Of a DNA stretch of 64,000 nt, positions 1 to 8,778 are shown piece by piece; positions within the stretch are counted from its first letter, which is position 1; every line of letters starts with the position of its first letter. The notes below the pieces were generated by a model, which did not search any database, was not told the origin of the DNA, and was given only the letters and a program-made list of their open reading frames with translations. The position numbers were made by a program, and so were the translations under genes. This stretch comes from Vondammii sp040505895. GTDB taxonomy: Bacteria; Pseudomonadota; Gammaproteobacteria; Chromatiales; Chromatiaceae. Location: assembly GCA_040505895.1 (NCBI GenBank), contig JBEVXU010000001.1, forward strand, positions 1-64,000. Direction: 5' to 3'.

Positions 1-518
1 GAAACACCCCCACGGGCGTGGGGAAGACGTCTTAGTTACAAAGATTTTAAAGCACTAATAAGAAACACCCCCACGGGCGTGGGGAAGACTATTGCAGAAA
101 AGGCCGCGAGTATCGGGCTAAGAGAAACACCCCCACGGGCGTGGGGAAGACGGTGACATTGGTGGGTCATGGTGTATTCCTTTTGGAAACACCCCCACGG
201 GCGTGGGGAAGACTAGATATAAGTATAAAAATGATAACAAATCACAGAAACACCCCCACGGGCGTGGGGAAGACTCCGGTGGAGCGGACAGCATGGGCCT
301 GATCTTGGAAACACCCCCACGGGCGTGGGGAAGACATGCTCCCTCTCCATGACTGGCCGTTGACCTGGGAAACACCCCCACGGGCGTGGGGAAGACCGAT
401 GTCATCGATCAACACCCCCTCCCTGTCAGGAAACACCCCCACGGGCGTGGGGAAGACTTACACAGCGGCGAATAGTGAGAACATAAAATGGAAACACCCC
501 CACGGGCGTGGGGAAGAC
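1..518 (-). CRISPR. Type I-E CRISPR array, left end cut by window
   Basis: Nine copies of a 28-bp repeat start at 1, 62, 124, 186, 247, 308, 369, 430 and 491. They enclose eight unique spacers, six of 33 nt and two of 34 nt (90-123 and 152-185). All nine repeats appear identical. Read on the minus strand the repeat begins GTCTTCCCCACGCC and folds into a GC-rich hairpin typical of subtype I-E, so crRNA is transcribed leftwards, co-directional with the cas genes. The leader-proximal, newest end is therefore at 518. The trailer end lies outside the window, so the total number of repeats is unknown. Open frames through the array that translate to repeated PTPVGVF-like peptides are not genes. Confidence 0.97.
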
Positions 519-566
519 ACCAACAAATTGTAAAAGAGCTTGAGGTCACACACAACATATTGTGTT
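519..566 (-). promoter_or_regulatory. Short CRISPR leader with inverted repeat
   Basis: This AT-rich segment of only 48 bp lies between the cas2 stop codon and the first repeat, where a type I-E leader should be. It contains a perfect inverted repeat, ACACAA (550-555), CATA, TTGTGT (560-565). Characterised I-E leaders are usually longer, so part of the leader function (array promoter, IHF site) may lie inside the cas2 coding sequence. No convincing -35/-10 pair was found. The call rests on position. Confidence 0.6.
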
Positions 567-854
567 TTAGGGTTGCGCCTTTTTTTCAATAACCAGTTGC
601 AGTCCAGAGAACTCAGTCATACTACGCTTGGTATCACCCACCCCGTGTATCTCATAACCCGGTGCCTGGGTAATCTGACTGAAAACCATCAATCCACTCT
701 CGGGTGGGCAGTGTTTATGGAGATACTCCACCACCTTTTTCGCCACCGAGTCTTTAACACCCGAGACAAACACATTGGCCCTGGCCTCAACGAACCAAAG
801 CTTCATCCTCCCTCTGACGGCAGGGGGCAAGTTATTTGCGATAACGACTAGCAC
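567..854 (-). CDS. cas2: CRISPR-associated endoribonuclease Cas2, I-E type
   Basis: This is a 95-residue Cas2 of the Cas2e kind, the non-catalytic or weakly catalytic partner that bridges two Cas1 dimers in the spacer-integration complex. The N-terminal ferredoxin-like strand MLVVIANNLPPAVRGRM and the spacing to WFVEARANVFVSGV are characteristic of Cas2e. The start is GTG at 854, preceded by GAGGAAAG, and the reading frame overlaps the 3' end of cas1 by 23 bp, which implies translational coupling. It is the last gene of the cas operon and abuts the array leader. Confidence 0.93.
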   Translation of the reverse strand: MLVVIANNLPPAVRGRMKLWFVEARANVFVSGVKDSVAKKVVEYLHKHCPPESGLMVFSQITQAPGYEIHGVGDTKRSMTEFSGLQLVIEKKAQP

Positions 855-1731
855 GCTGCTTTCCTCCTCCCAGCATCTCCTCTATGTCTGGTCCGATGCG
901 CGTAAGAAGATCCATCTCGATCACCCGTTTACGAAAAGTGCTGGAAACCTTGTGACGATTGTATTTCCCCGCCATTTCCAGTGTCAGAAAAAAGGCAAGA
1001 TCGATGCACAACTCCTCTTTGTAGAGATCGGCGAGGTCGTAGATAAAGGGCAACGGACTGCCCGAATGAATGAAGCCGATATGGGGCGAGTAACCCATGC
1101 TGTGTACGCCTGAACAGAGGATGCCGTAGAGGGCGGCATTGGCCGAGGTAAGTACCCGATTGGTTATGTCGCCCATCTCGAACTTGCCGGGTTGATAGCT
1201 ACGCCCTTTCCAGCCTACCTGATACTGCTCCCCCTTTTGTTCATAGAGCTGACGCACCCGGTAACCTTCCATCCCCATCATCTCTTTAAGATTTTTTCCT
1301 TTCAGGTCGGCTGTCGGAAAACGTCTGGCAAACATCTTTCTGGCCACCTCAACCGATTTATCACTATCAGCCGCCAGCAACATCTGTTTGCGCAGGTTGC
1401 GACTGTCTGCGGTGGGATTTATACCTGCGGCATAGAAGAGCAAGCTATCCTCCCCCACCCAGCAGATACTGCAGTTGGATACCGCCATCACCTTGACTGC
1501 TTCATGGGTGATAGTGGTGCCCGGCCCCAATAGCAGGCAGTTAATAGTGGCTATGGGTAATCTGACCACGTTGTTGTCGCAGTCGATCCACTTAACGCTG
1601 CTGTCATCGATCTCCAGCCGCCCCCGTTCCAAATAGATAAAGGGATATTTATCCTTGACCTGGGGCAGCGTATCGCGGGTGACCTTGATCAGCAGCCGGT
1701 TCCCTACCGCACCCTCCTTGGCCGTACTCAT
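832..1731 (-). CDS. cas1: CRISPR-associated integrase Cas1, I-E type
   Basis: Cas1 is the metal-dependent integrase that inserts new spacers at the leader end of the array, acting with Cas2. The 299-residue length is normal for Cas1e. A beta-rich N-terminal domain (about residues 1-85) is followed by the all-helical catalytic domain, which contains the conserved glutamate, histidine and aspartate positions around NAALYGILCSGVHSMGYSPH and the FIYDLADLYKEE segment. The start ATG overlaps the cas5 stop (ATGA). No truncation or missing catalytic segment is visible, so adaptation should be functional. Confidence 0.95.
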   Translation of the reverse strand: MSTAKEGAVGNRLLIKVTRDTLPQVKDKYPFIYLERGRLEIDDSSVKWIDCDNNVVRLPIATINCLLLGPGTTITHEAVKVMAVSNCSICWVGEDSLLFYAAGINPTADSRNLRKQMLLAADSDKSVEVARKMFARRFPTADLKGKNLKEMMGMEGYRVRQLYEQKGEQYQVGWKGRSYQPGKFEMGDITNRVLTSANAALYGILCSGVHSMGYSPHIGFIHSGSPLPFIYDLADLYKEELCIDLAFFLTLEMAGKYNRHKVSSTFRKRVIEMDLLTRIGPDIEEMLGGGKQRASRYRK

Positions 1732-2450
1732 ACGGTGATGACGGTCACCCGCCGATCTCTGTACTGCTTATGAGGACCGAACTGAATCGGTACATCGTTA
1801 AGCGTGATCACCTCTCCCTCATGCTCACCGCTCAATACCCAAAAATCGACCGCCCTGCCCTTCTCTGTGGCGATCGCGTCTGCCGCCAATGCCGCCTCCG
1901 CCTCACTTTCATATAATCCGCGAAAAATAAAGTCGGTAGGCACGCAGCTCTTGCGCCCCAGATAGAGATCCCAGCAGGGGCTCTGCAGGGCCTCGGCAAT
2001 GGCATCCGACTCAGCCGTTGGCAGGGGCAAGATAATCGCATAGGCCATATCCTGCAGGTAGTAGCGGTAGGTCATTTTGGTTCCTCCTCCCACCGCTTTT
2101 TTTCCTTCACTGGTTTTGGGGATCAGTAGACTCTGCCAGGGATCTTTGTCGTTATACCCACTACCCACCATATGAAAATCCCTCAGCAGTGGTTCACGCG
2201 CCACCCTGACGGGCTTATTATCACCAAAAGTTTGGGTCCGCACATAGGCGGTCACGCGCTGTGGATAGTCGGCCAGTTGCGCCAACCATTCCCGCTGCGC
2301 CCCATCTCGCCCAAGGGCGCAGCAGATCAGTCCAAGCACCCCGGAGCGGGTGGGGAAATCCAGGCTGTCACGACGACCAAACCGTGAGTCCGCCCCCCAC
2401 GACTGCAGGGGTGCCTCCAACCACATCAACAGGTAGGGATCACTCACCAT
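1728..2450 (-). CDS. cas5: Cascade subunit Cas5e (CasD)
   Basis: Cas5e caps the 5' handle of the crRNA in the Cascade interference complex. The 240-residue protein opens with YLLMWLEAPLQSWGADSRFG, the typical Cas5 N-terminal RAMP segment, followed by RRDSLDFPTRSGVLGLICCALG. The start is the ATG at 2450, inside the end of cas7 (11-bp overlap) and preceded by GAGG. An upstream start at 2462 would add only four residues. The gene is co-transcribed with cas7 and cas1. Confidence 0.93.
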   Translation of the reverse strand: MVSDPYLLMWLEAPLQSWGADSRFGRRDSLDFPTRSGVLGLICCALGRDGAQREWLAQLADYPQRVTAYVRTQTFGDNKPVRVAREPLLRDFHMVGSGYNDKDPWQSLLIPKTSEGKKAVGGGTKMTYRYYLQDMAYAIILPLPTAESDAIAEALQSPCWDLYLGRKSCVPTDFIFRGLYESEAEAALAADAIATEKGRAVDFWVLSGEHEGEVITLNDVPIQFGPHKQYRDRRVTVITV

Positions 2451-3480
2451 GCACCTCGGCATGGGCGGAGAGAGCGCTCACCAAATCATCTATGGAGAAC
2501 GCCGCATCCTCTCCGTAGGTATATTCAGCAACCTTGCCAAACAAGGAGCCAGCCAGCTTCTCCTGTTTCTCCAGATAGTCGTTCATCGACTTAATGCTGG
2601 GCTGGAGAAAGCCACCGTCGCGGGGCTTAATGGCCGTTTCGAAGGGGATCTGCAATCGCTGCCCCTGGCGTACCATCACTTTGGCAAACGCCCAGGGGGA
2701 TGCCCCCGACTGGGTGGTCTGGCGGGCACTGGGGACGGCCACATAAAGCGCCTTGGTGAAGGCGACCACCGCCTCGGGGAGCGCTGTTCCACCCAAGGTC
2801 TGCCATAACTGCCCCAGATCAAGGCTGATGTAGCGATAGTAGGTGGCAGAGTTGAACTCCATGCTGCCCATATGGGCCGAACCGGGATCTTCCTGCAGGT
2901 CATCCAGTGCGGTGAAAAATTCCACCTCGTTGCTGACTTTATGTGTGGAGATTGCATGAGCGAAAGAGCAGGCGGCCTCAACATTCAGCTCGGCGGCTTG
3001 TGCCACCATACGGCCAAACAGGGCGATATCGAGCCCATCCAGTGCCGGTTTGAACACCTTTTTGGCCAGTTTATGGATCTCTTTTTCTTTGATTTGCTCA
3101 CGATCAAACGCCTGCTCCTGAGCATATTGGGCAAAGGCAGCCGCCTCGGTCTCAGTATAGAAATGCAGTGTATCTTTGGTTAATGCTTTGGCGACTGTCT
3201 CACCACAGGCCTCAGCCTGCTCTTCGGTTGCGCCTAGTTTCAGGCACGCCTTGCGTGTCACCTCATCAACCTTCTTGGTGCGCATCGCCAGTTTTACCCC
3301 AAAATCCTGCATAGCAAGTCGCACCTGCCGTTTCCAGCTCTGAGAGCTGACTCGGGCGCGGGTGGTGCCACCGATCATCGCTGTCTTGGGGGCACCCACA
3401 TCATCACGGTTGAGGCAGGTAACCGGGAAGGATTGCAGGATGTGAAATTCGATACGGGTGTTCTTCAATGGGTTTTTCAT
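2440..3480 (-). CDS. cas7: Cascade backbone subunit Cas7e (CasC/Cse4)
   Basis: Cas7e forms the helical backbone that coats the crRNA spacer. The 346-residue protein begins MKNPLKNTRIEFHILQSFPV and carries the family segments LNRDDVGAPKTAMIGGTTRARVSSQSWKR (about residues 28-56) and VPSARQTTQSGASPW. The ATG at 3480 was preferred to 3507 because AAGGA precedes it at good spacing. The gene follows cas6e and overlaps cas5. In E. coli cas7 directly follows cse2. Here cas6e sits between them. Confidence 0.94.
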   Translation of the reverse strand: MKNPLKNTRIEFHILQSFPVTCLNRDDVGAPKTAMIGGTTRARVSSQSWKRQVRLAMQDFGVKLAMRTKKVDEVTRKACLKLGATEEQAEACGETVAKALTKDTLHFYTETEAAAFAQYAQEQAFDREQIKEKEIHKLAKKVFKPALDGLDIALFGRMVAQAAELNVEAACSFAHAISTHKVSNEVEFFTALDDLQEDPGSAHMGSMEFNSATYYRYISLDLGQLWQTLGGTALPEAVVAFTKALYVAVPSARQTTQSGASPWAFAKVMVRQGQRLQIPFETAIKPRDGGFLQPSIKSMNDYLEKQEKLAGSLFGKVAEYTYGEDAAFSIDDLVSALSAHAEVHGE

Positions 3481-3506
3481 AGTCAATTCCTTGGATAATG
3501 ATGTCA

Positions 3507-4133
3507 TTAAAGTTCAAAGGGGTTGTTGAGAGGGACCATCTGCAATAAGCCAAAGCCAAAGGCGCGCCCCCGGCCAATACCCTGCTCAAAGCTCTGGATA
3601 AAGCGGCTACGATCAAGCACCTGTAGCGACCCCTTGAGGGTGGCGCTGCCGTGGGTCAGGGTCTGACCGGCCTTTTCGAAACATTGCACACTCAGCTGCT
3701 GGATCTGCAACTGCTCTGGAATTACCTGAAAGCCCCAGCTACCAACGGCACGTTGAATAAACCATGCCATCACCGCTTCACGCCCGCGCACGGCAATCAA
3801 CTTTTTGCTGGCGCTATCACGATAGGTCGGGTTCACAGTGACCTCAAAACCATAGTGCTCATGGTGCAGAAAATCCTCGGGGATCGGTTTCGAGACCACC
3901 TCACCATACTCCGGCGGGTTGGGCTCCCGGTTGGAGAGCAGCAGGATCTGACGTTGGTGAAAATCCCCGCCCTTGTCAGCATAAAGGATGCCGCTGGTGC
4001 GGCTGGCTTGCTTCTCCTCTGCCGTCCGTTGATCATCAAACAGGCTATAAACCACCCGGTGAATGGAGTAGGGATCGGTAATTTTCAGTGCCTTGCAGTC
4101 ATGACGACTCAGCCTTAATACGGCGGCGATCAT
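3507..4133 (-). CDS. cas6e: crRNA endoribonuclease Cas6e (CasE), displaced position
   Basis: Cas6e cuts the pre-crRNA at the base of each repeat hairpin and stays bound to the 3' handle. The 208-residue protein has the N-terminal DPYSIHRVVYSLF segment, whose histidine matches the catalytic histidine of Cas6e, and the C-terminal glycine-rich RAMP loop GIGRGRAFGFGLLQMVPL. The start ATG at 4133 overlaps the cse2 stop and is preceded by GAGG. A start at 4205 would add 24 residues that lie wholly within cse2 and is unlikely. The gene lies between cse2 and cas7 rather than after cas5. Confidence 0.9.
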   Translation of the reverse strand: MIAAVLRLSRHDCKALKITDPYSIHRVVYSLFDDQRTAEEKQASRTSGILYADKGGDFHQRQILLLSNREPNPPEYGEVVSKPIPEDFLHHEHYGFEVTVNPTYRDSASKKLIAVRGREAVMAWFIQRAVGSWGFQVIPEQLQIQQLSVQCFEKAGQTLTHGSATLKGSLQVLDRSRFIQSFEQGIGRGRAFGFGLLQMVPLNNPFEL

Positions 4134-4651
4134 GACTGCACCTCGGCACCAGTTCGACGGTAAAAGTCCTGGGCCCAACGCGCCTTGATTGTTTGGGCAT
4201 CCCATCGGAATTTGAGCAACTGGTCCAGCAGGCGAGCATAGTCAAGCGAGTGATGACCACGTGAATCGATCAGGCTGAGAACAGGGCGCAGGATGCGGCA
4301 CACCTCTTCTACCGAATCGCAGGCCAGGAGCCGGCGTAGCCGCGCCTTGGCCTGGTCACTGTCATTGCCTTTCTCATAACACCCTGCGAGGGCCTGACCG
4401 ATACTGCTGCTACCATTCTGTTCAACCTTGGCTCGTGCCAAGGCTGCCGCCACGGTGGTAAACGGCAGGCGTAACCAGGGCTTGTCTATATCAATATGAA
4501 ACGCGGCCAGGGTCTCCCAGCTCTGATACTCGGTGGCGGGATTATCCGCACGACGCAAACGGGCGGCTTCTCCCTTATCCTGTAGGCAGCGCTTGAGAAT
4601 AAAGGTGACAAAGGCCAGGCCTCGGCTGTCACTTTTTTGTTCTTGTTTCAT
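4130..4651 (-). CDS. cse2: Cascade small subunit Cse2 (CasB)
   Basis: Cse2 forms the dimer along the belly of Cascade that stabilises the displaced DNA strand. The 173-residue protein is arginine- and lysine-rich with Cse2 family features: KGEAARLRRADNPATEYQSWETLAAF near the N-terminus and the helical segment with a RLRRLLACDS motif in the second half. AAGGAG lies before the ATG at 4651. It follows cse1 after 16 bp and overlaps cas6e by 4 bp. Confidence 0.91.
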   Translation of the reverse strand: MKQEQKSDSRGLAFVTFILKRCLQDKGEAARLRRADNPATEYQSWETLAAFHIDIDKPWLRLPFTTVAAALARAKVEQNGSSSIGQALAGCYEKGNDSDQAKARLRRLLACDSVEEVCRILRPVLSLIDSRGHHSLDYARLLDQLLKFRWDAQTIKARWAQDFYRRTGAEVQS

Positions 4652-4667
4652 TGTTAATCTCCTTGGC

Positions 4668-6161
4668 TTAATTGATGTAGCTGGCTAGATTGGGACGGCA
4701 TTTGGCCCAGGCATCAAGCTGGCGGGCGGTATCGCGGGGGCAGACGGTATCGAAAGCCTGATGGGCCAGCCGAGCAAATTGCTGATGCAGCCCCTTGCGG
4801 GTTTTACTTGCTTCATCATGGGATTCACAGGCATCTACCATCTGCTGAAACAAGCGCTCGGCAAGCTGCCAAAAGAGATTGCTGCTCATGGCGGCCTGAC
4901 TGGCACCATCAACCATCTGTGTTTTATAGAAGTTTATGGTAGCGCCATAGAGCCGCTTGGCGACCTGATCCAGGCCACTCATCTCCTCTGCTAGCTGCAG
5001 ATACCACAACTCACCCAGAACTTGGCTCTTTAGTAACAGAAGTGATTCAACAAAATCATCTGTTTGGGAGACGTACTGCTCTCCCGCATTCCCCCTGACC
5101 TTTAGGCCACCTGACCAAACACCTATTGTCGTTTCATGGGTTCGTGCTCGCGTCAGGTTGAGACTGATTTGATAACAATCAAAACGGTTATTACCGGTCT
5201 GCCCCATAAAACTGAGCAGGGCCGTTAACTGACGCCAGGGGCGTTTTTCACTATCCACCCATATGGTCTTGGGCTCTTTTTTTGTATGGTTGACGGCAAC
5301 CGTAGGATCAATTCCTCCCTCTTTATAGCCGTGATATACAATTCCCTCTGAATAGTGCAGTCCTGCATCCGTCAATAGACAGAAATGAGAGAGCGGCACC
5401 CATCGACCCATCAAGCTCTGCTGCATTTGCAGAGCAATCGGACATGCCTCACCAACAGGCATTTCCTCCCACGGAGCATCACCTAGACCAGCGGCATAGA
5501 AACTCATGCTATCTATCTGTTGATGGCTAAACAGGTTCAGCCATAAGGTCTTTTGTAATGATTCAGATTGAAGAAAACTGTGCAGATAACCCAAAAAACC
5601 AACCCCTGCTCCCGGCTTTCCACTCGTCGGCTTTCCACTAGGCTTTGTCTTCCCCATGTAACCGGGTGAGAGCACGATACTGTTATCGGCCTTCTTGCCT
5701 CCTAAGCCAAAGCCCATCAGGGTGATCAGCAGTAGGGCACGATCACCATCTGACAATGGCTTCTCTACCTGGGACGCCAGCAGTACGGTGGTATTTCCCG
5801 TTGATATCTCTGGGAGTACGGCCCCAAAAGGCTGTGTACGAGACCCTTTCAGTGCCGGTATTTGCAAAAAAGGCCGCTCCCCATAGAGCCAAAAACGGTC
5901 ATTCCATTTTTCCAGGTACTGGATACATCGATGCGCCAGTCCCACCGCCCCCATATTCGCCCACGCCTCATCATCTGCTGGTGTCGCCGCCGACTGAGCA
6001 ATGGCCAGTAACAGTTTGGTGATGGCAATCTTCTCTACCGGATTACCCCCCAAGGCCCGGTACTCCGGCTGGGTAAAGATCTGGCGCAGACTGACTCGAC
6101 CCACATCCACCACCGGTATCCACGGTTCATCGATCAGGTTGAAGTGATTTTCCTGTTCCAT
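4668..6161 (-). CDS. cse1: Cascade large subunit Cse1 (CasA)
   Basis: Cse1 recognises the PAM and recruits Cas3 to the target-bound Cascade. The 497-residue protein has the family N-terminus NLIDEPWIPVVDVGRVSLRQ, the VEKIAITKLLLAIAQSA helix, the WLYGERPFLQIPAL segment and a C-terminal four-helix bundle. All are intact and the length is typical. GAGGGAG precedes the start at 6161, and only 10 bp separate it from the cas3 stop. Confidence 0.94.
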   Translation of the reverse strand: MEQENHFNLIDEPWIPVVDVGRVSLRQIFTQPEYRALGGNPVEKIAITKLLLAIAQSAATPADDEAWANMGAVGLAHRCIQYLEKWNDRFWLYGERPFLQIPALKGSRTQPFGAVLPEISTGNTTVLLASQVEKPLSDGDRALLLITLMGFGLGGKKADNSIVLSPGYMGKTKPSGKPTSGKPGAGVGFLGYLHSFLQSESLQKTLWLNLFSHQQIDSMSFYAAGLGDAPWEEMPVGEACPIALQMQQSLMGRWVPLSHFCLLTDAGLHYSEGIVYHGYKEGGIDPTVAVNHTKKEPKTIWVDSEKRPWRQLTALLSFMGQTGNNRFDCYQISLNLTRARTHETTIGVWSGGLKVRGNAGEQYVSQTDDFVESLLLLKSQVLGELWYLQLAEEMSGLDQVAKRLYGATINFYKTQMVDGASQAAMSSNLFWQLAERLFQQMVDACESHDEASKTRKGLHQQFARLAHQAFDTVCPRDTARQLDAWAKCRPNLASYIN

Positions 6162-6171
6162 AGCAGCTCCC

Positions 6172-8778
6172 TCAATTGGTGTTTTTTTTGGCCTGATAGC
6201 CGATTAGGTTGTCATAACTCAATTGCCACTCGCCACTGGCGGCCCCGCCACTCAGACCATACAGCTCACCATCGGGTTGAATCAGGGCGATGCGCAGCCC
6301 ACTGGTCTCATGATCGCGTGACCCCAGATAGAGATAGTCCTGCAACCATGCCAGTGACTTTCGGGAAACCGGATTGGGAGCCTGCTCAGGGGGAACGGCG
6401 ACAAGGTGTCGATGCAGAGTGGCGGCACGTTGTCGCCAGATCCGACGCCCTTCGGCCTTGGGGTAGTGGGGTAGGCGCAGGGTTTCACCGTTTGCCAGGG
6501 TGACATCCGTGGCCCGTGCAGATTCTACTGTGCGTATTGAACGCACTATCAGTACCTCGACCGACTCCCGGTCGCTGTAACGGGTCGCGGCCTGTTCATC
6601 GGAAGATTCGCTTCCAACATAAGAGAGCCCAACCCTGGCCAACTGTTTAAGCTGTTGGCGTCCCTTGCGGTATCGATTGCCGTGCTCCAGCTCATGGTGC
6701 CACTGCGCCATCGATCCAGCTTCTTCTCTCATTTGATAAGTAGCCTCAATGAGGGGGCGAATATCACCTGGCAGATTTACATGCTGTCGTGACTGCCACA
6801 CTTCCAGAGTGCGACAGAGCAGATAAGGGAGGTATACAGAGGCTGTCACACCGAAGGTCTTATAGGGGCGTTCAATCGCAGCGGTCAATTCAGGGGCCAA
6901 CAGCCACGCCTCATGTTTCGCTGTAGGTGGCCGCGCTGTGTGCTGATGTCGCCACAGGCGACCCAGACGCTGTAGCACCATGTCAGTTGGACAGATACGG
7001 CTTACCAGAAAATCGGCATCGATATCGAGCGACTGCTCCAGCACCTGGGTGCCAACCAGGATACGTCCCCGGTGAGTACGTAGGTCACCGGCACTCTTAC
7101 CATACAGTTGGACCCATTGCGCTTCGTTCTCTGAGCGATCATCCTGGGTAAAGCGGGAGTGGAGCAGACCACACTCAATATCATCGTCAGCAGCCCTGGC
7201 AGAGAGCAATCTATAGACTTTCTGAGCTTCCTTCACGCTGTTCTCAATCCAGAGTACCTGCTGCCCTTCCGCCGCTCGGTTTAGCACTTCCTCAATAGCG
7301 GACTGATCCTCTTGCAATAAATGAATACTCACAGAACGGTCCGGCAGTGGTGCTACCGGCCATTCCTGCGGTGCATCCTTCTCCTGAGGCTGAGCGGTGA
7401 TCAAAGGATAAGCTGAGCTATTGGCGGATTGACCCAGCAAAGCCTGACGTCGCTCCGCCGTCAGGGTGGCACTGAGGATAATCACGGTGCAGTGGAGTTT
7501 GCGCAGGGTCGCCACCAGCTCATCCAGCAACAGTCCGGTATAGGCATCGTAGCTATGAACCTCATCCAGGATGACCACTTTGCCGGCCAGACCGAAGGCA
7601 CGCACAAAGCCGTGCCGGACATTCATCACCGCCATTAACGCCTGATCGATAGTCCCTACTGCAAACGGCGCCAGGATGCCGCGTTTGCGTGCATTGAACC
7701 AGGAGTGCCCCGGCTCGCCCTCCTCTCCCATCTCCACCGCCTGTAACCAGGCACTGCCGTGCAGCAGAAGGGGTGACCGATGGGCGCTATCGGATAGTAA
7801 AATCTTGCCTAAAAATGAACCTACACGCTCATGAATTTTCTCTGAGGTAAGCTGTGTTGGTAACGCAAAATAGAGGCCGGTTGCTTGCCCTTGGCTCAAG
7901 GCGAGATAGGCGGCGTAGAGTGCTGCCTCTGTCTTCCCCAGACCCATCGGAGCCTCAAAGATATAGACCCCCGGCTGACTAGCTTGCTGATAGAGACACT
8001 GTTGACTCTCATAGGGGGTAAAACCGAATATCTCCTCGAAACCAAGGCCCTGCTGTAACTGAGGGGTAATAAACCCCGCCCCATCAACAGCAGATACAAT
8101 ATTGGCCTGCCACTCATCCGCTGGATCATCGAACCAGGCGCCCGAACCAATCCAATCAGCAACGGTGGTCAGCCCTGCCACTACCCGCGCCTGGGTTTCA
8201 CTGCTAATCTCAGGCCATTCACATTGTAACTGTGCTTGCAGTTCAGTCAGTAACGTCTCACGAGCAGTCTGCCACTGTGGACCACCAAATGGGCTATCGA
8301 CGGCCAATGCCCCATCAATCGGCGGACTATAGCCGTGGTGCAGACCCACAATCGCAGGGGTAAAACGTCCCAGATGCAGTGCACTTAATGTGAGTTGGCT
8401 CACCCCGGGATGGCCACCCCAGTTACTCTCTTTGATATGGGCAGTTGGCGCCAATGCGGTCGACAGGTAGTCTTTACCTTGAATACTACGGTGGATTTTG
8501 AGCTGAAAAGTGGGACACACTTTGCCTACATCATGTGATGCCGCAACCAGCGCTACTCCTTCAGGATAGAGTGCATGCCGTAACCACTCTGGCATACGGC
8601 TGATCAGCTCGCGAGCCACCTCACCGACAATTCGGCAATGTTCAGCGACGGTATAACCGGGCTCCACTCCCCCGGATGTTCTCCTACTCTTGGCCAAACA
8701 CTGGATTTGATCTATTTTTTCTATACTTGACCCAACGCCAGTCAACCCATTATTTTTTATCTTCCTTGGTCCTTTCAT
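6172..8778 (-). CDS. cas3: CRISPR-associated helicase-nuclease Cas3
   Basis: Cas3 is the interference nuclease-helicase recruited by Cascade. The 868-residue protein has an N-terminal HD nuclease domain (YTVAEHCRIVGEVA and ASHDVGKV), then a superfamily 2 helicase with Walker A GLGKTEAAL and the DEVH box VVILDEVHSYDAYTG, motif III SATL, and motif VI QRLGRLWRH, followed by a C-terminal domain. All expected motifs are present. The ATG at 8778 is chosen because GGAGAGG lies just upstream. The longer alternative would need a TTG at 8802. It is the first gene of the cas operon. Confidence 0.95.
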   Translation of the reverse strand: MKGPRKIKNNGLTGVGSSIEKIDQIQCLAKSRRTSGGVEPGYTVAEHCRIVGEVARELISRMPEWLRHALYPEGVALVAASHDVGKVCPTFQLKIHRSIQGKDYLSTALAPTAHIKESNWGGHPGVSQLTLSALHLGRFTPAIVGLHHGYSPPIDGALAVDSPFGGPQWQTARETLLTELQAQLQCEWPEISSETQARVVAGLTTVADWIGSGAWFDDPADEWQANIVSAVDGAGFITPQLQQGLGFEEIFGFTPYESQQCLYQQASQPGVYIFEAPMGLGKTEAALYAAYLALSQGQATGLYFALPTQLTSEKIHERVGSFLGKILLSDSAHRSPLLLHGSAWLQAVEMGEEGEPGHSWFNARKRGILAPFAVGTIDQALMAVMNVRHGFVRAFGLAGKVVILDEVHSYDAYTGLLLDELVATLRKLHCTVIILSATLTAERRQALLGQSANSSAYPLITAQPQEKDAPQEWPVAPLPDRSVSIHLLQEDQSAIEEVLNRAAEGQQVLWIENSVKEAQKVYRLLSARAADDDIECGLLHSRFTQDDRSENEAQWVQLYGKSAGDLRTHRGRILVGTQVLEQSLDIDADFLVSRICPTDMVLQRLGRLWRHQHTARPPTAKHEAWLLAPELTAAIERPYKTFGVTASVYLPYLLCRTLEVWQSRQHVNLPGDIRPLIEATYQMREEAGSMAQWHHELEHGNRYRKGRQQLKQLARVGLSYVGSESSDEQAATRYSDRESVEVLIVRSIRTVESARATDVTLANGETLRLPHYPKAEGRRIWRQRAATLHRHLVAVPPEQAPNPVSRKSLAWLQDYLYLGSRDHETSGLRIALIQPDGELYGLSGGAASGEWQLSYDNLIGYQAKKNTN

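Noticed and set aside
118..533. Open frames on both strands across the CRISPR array giving proteins rich in PRPWGCF or HARGGV
   Set aside because: They are translations of the 28-bp repeat and spacers, with no ribosome site, and are a common false gene call.
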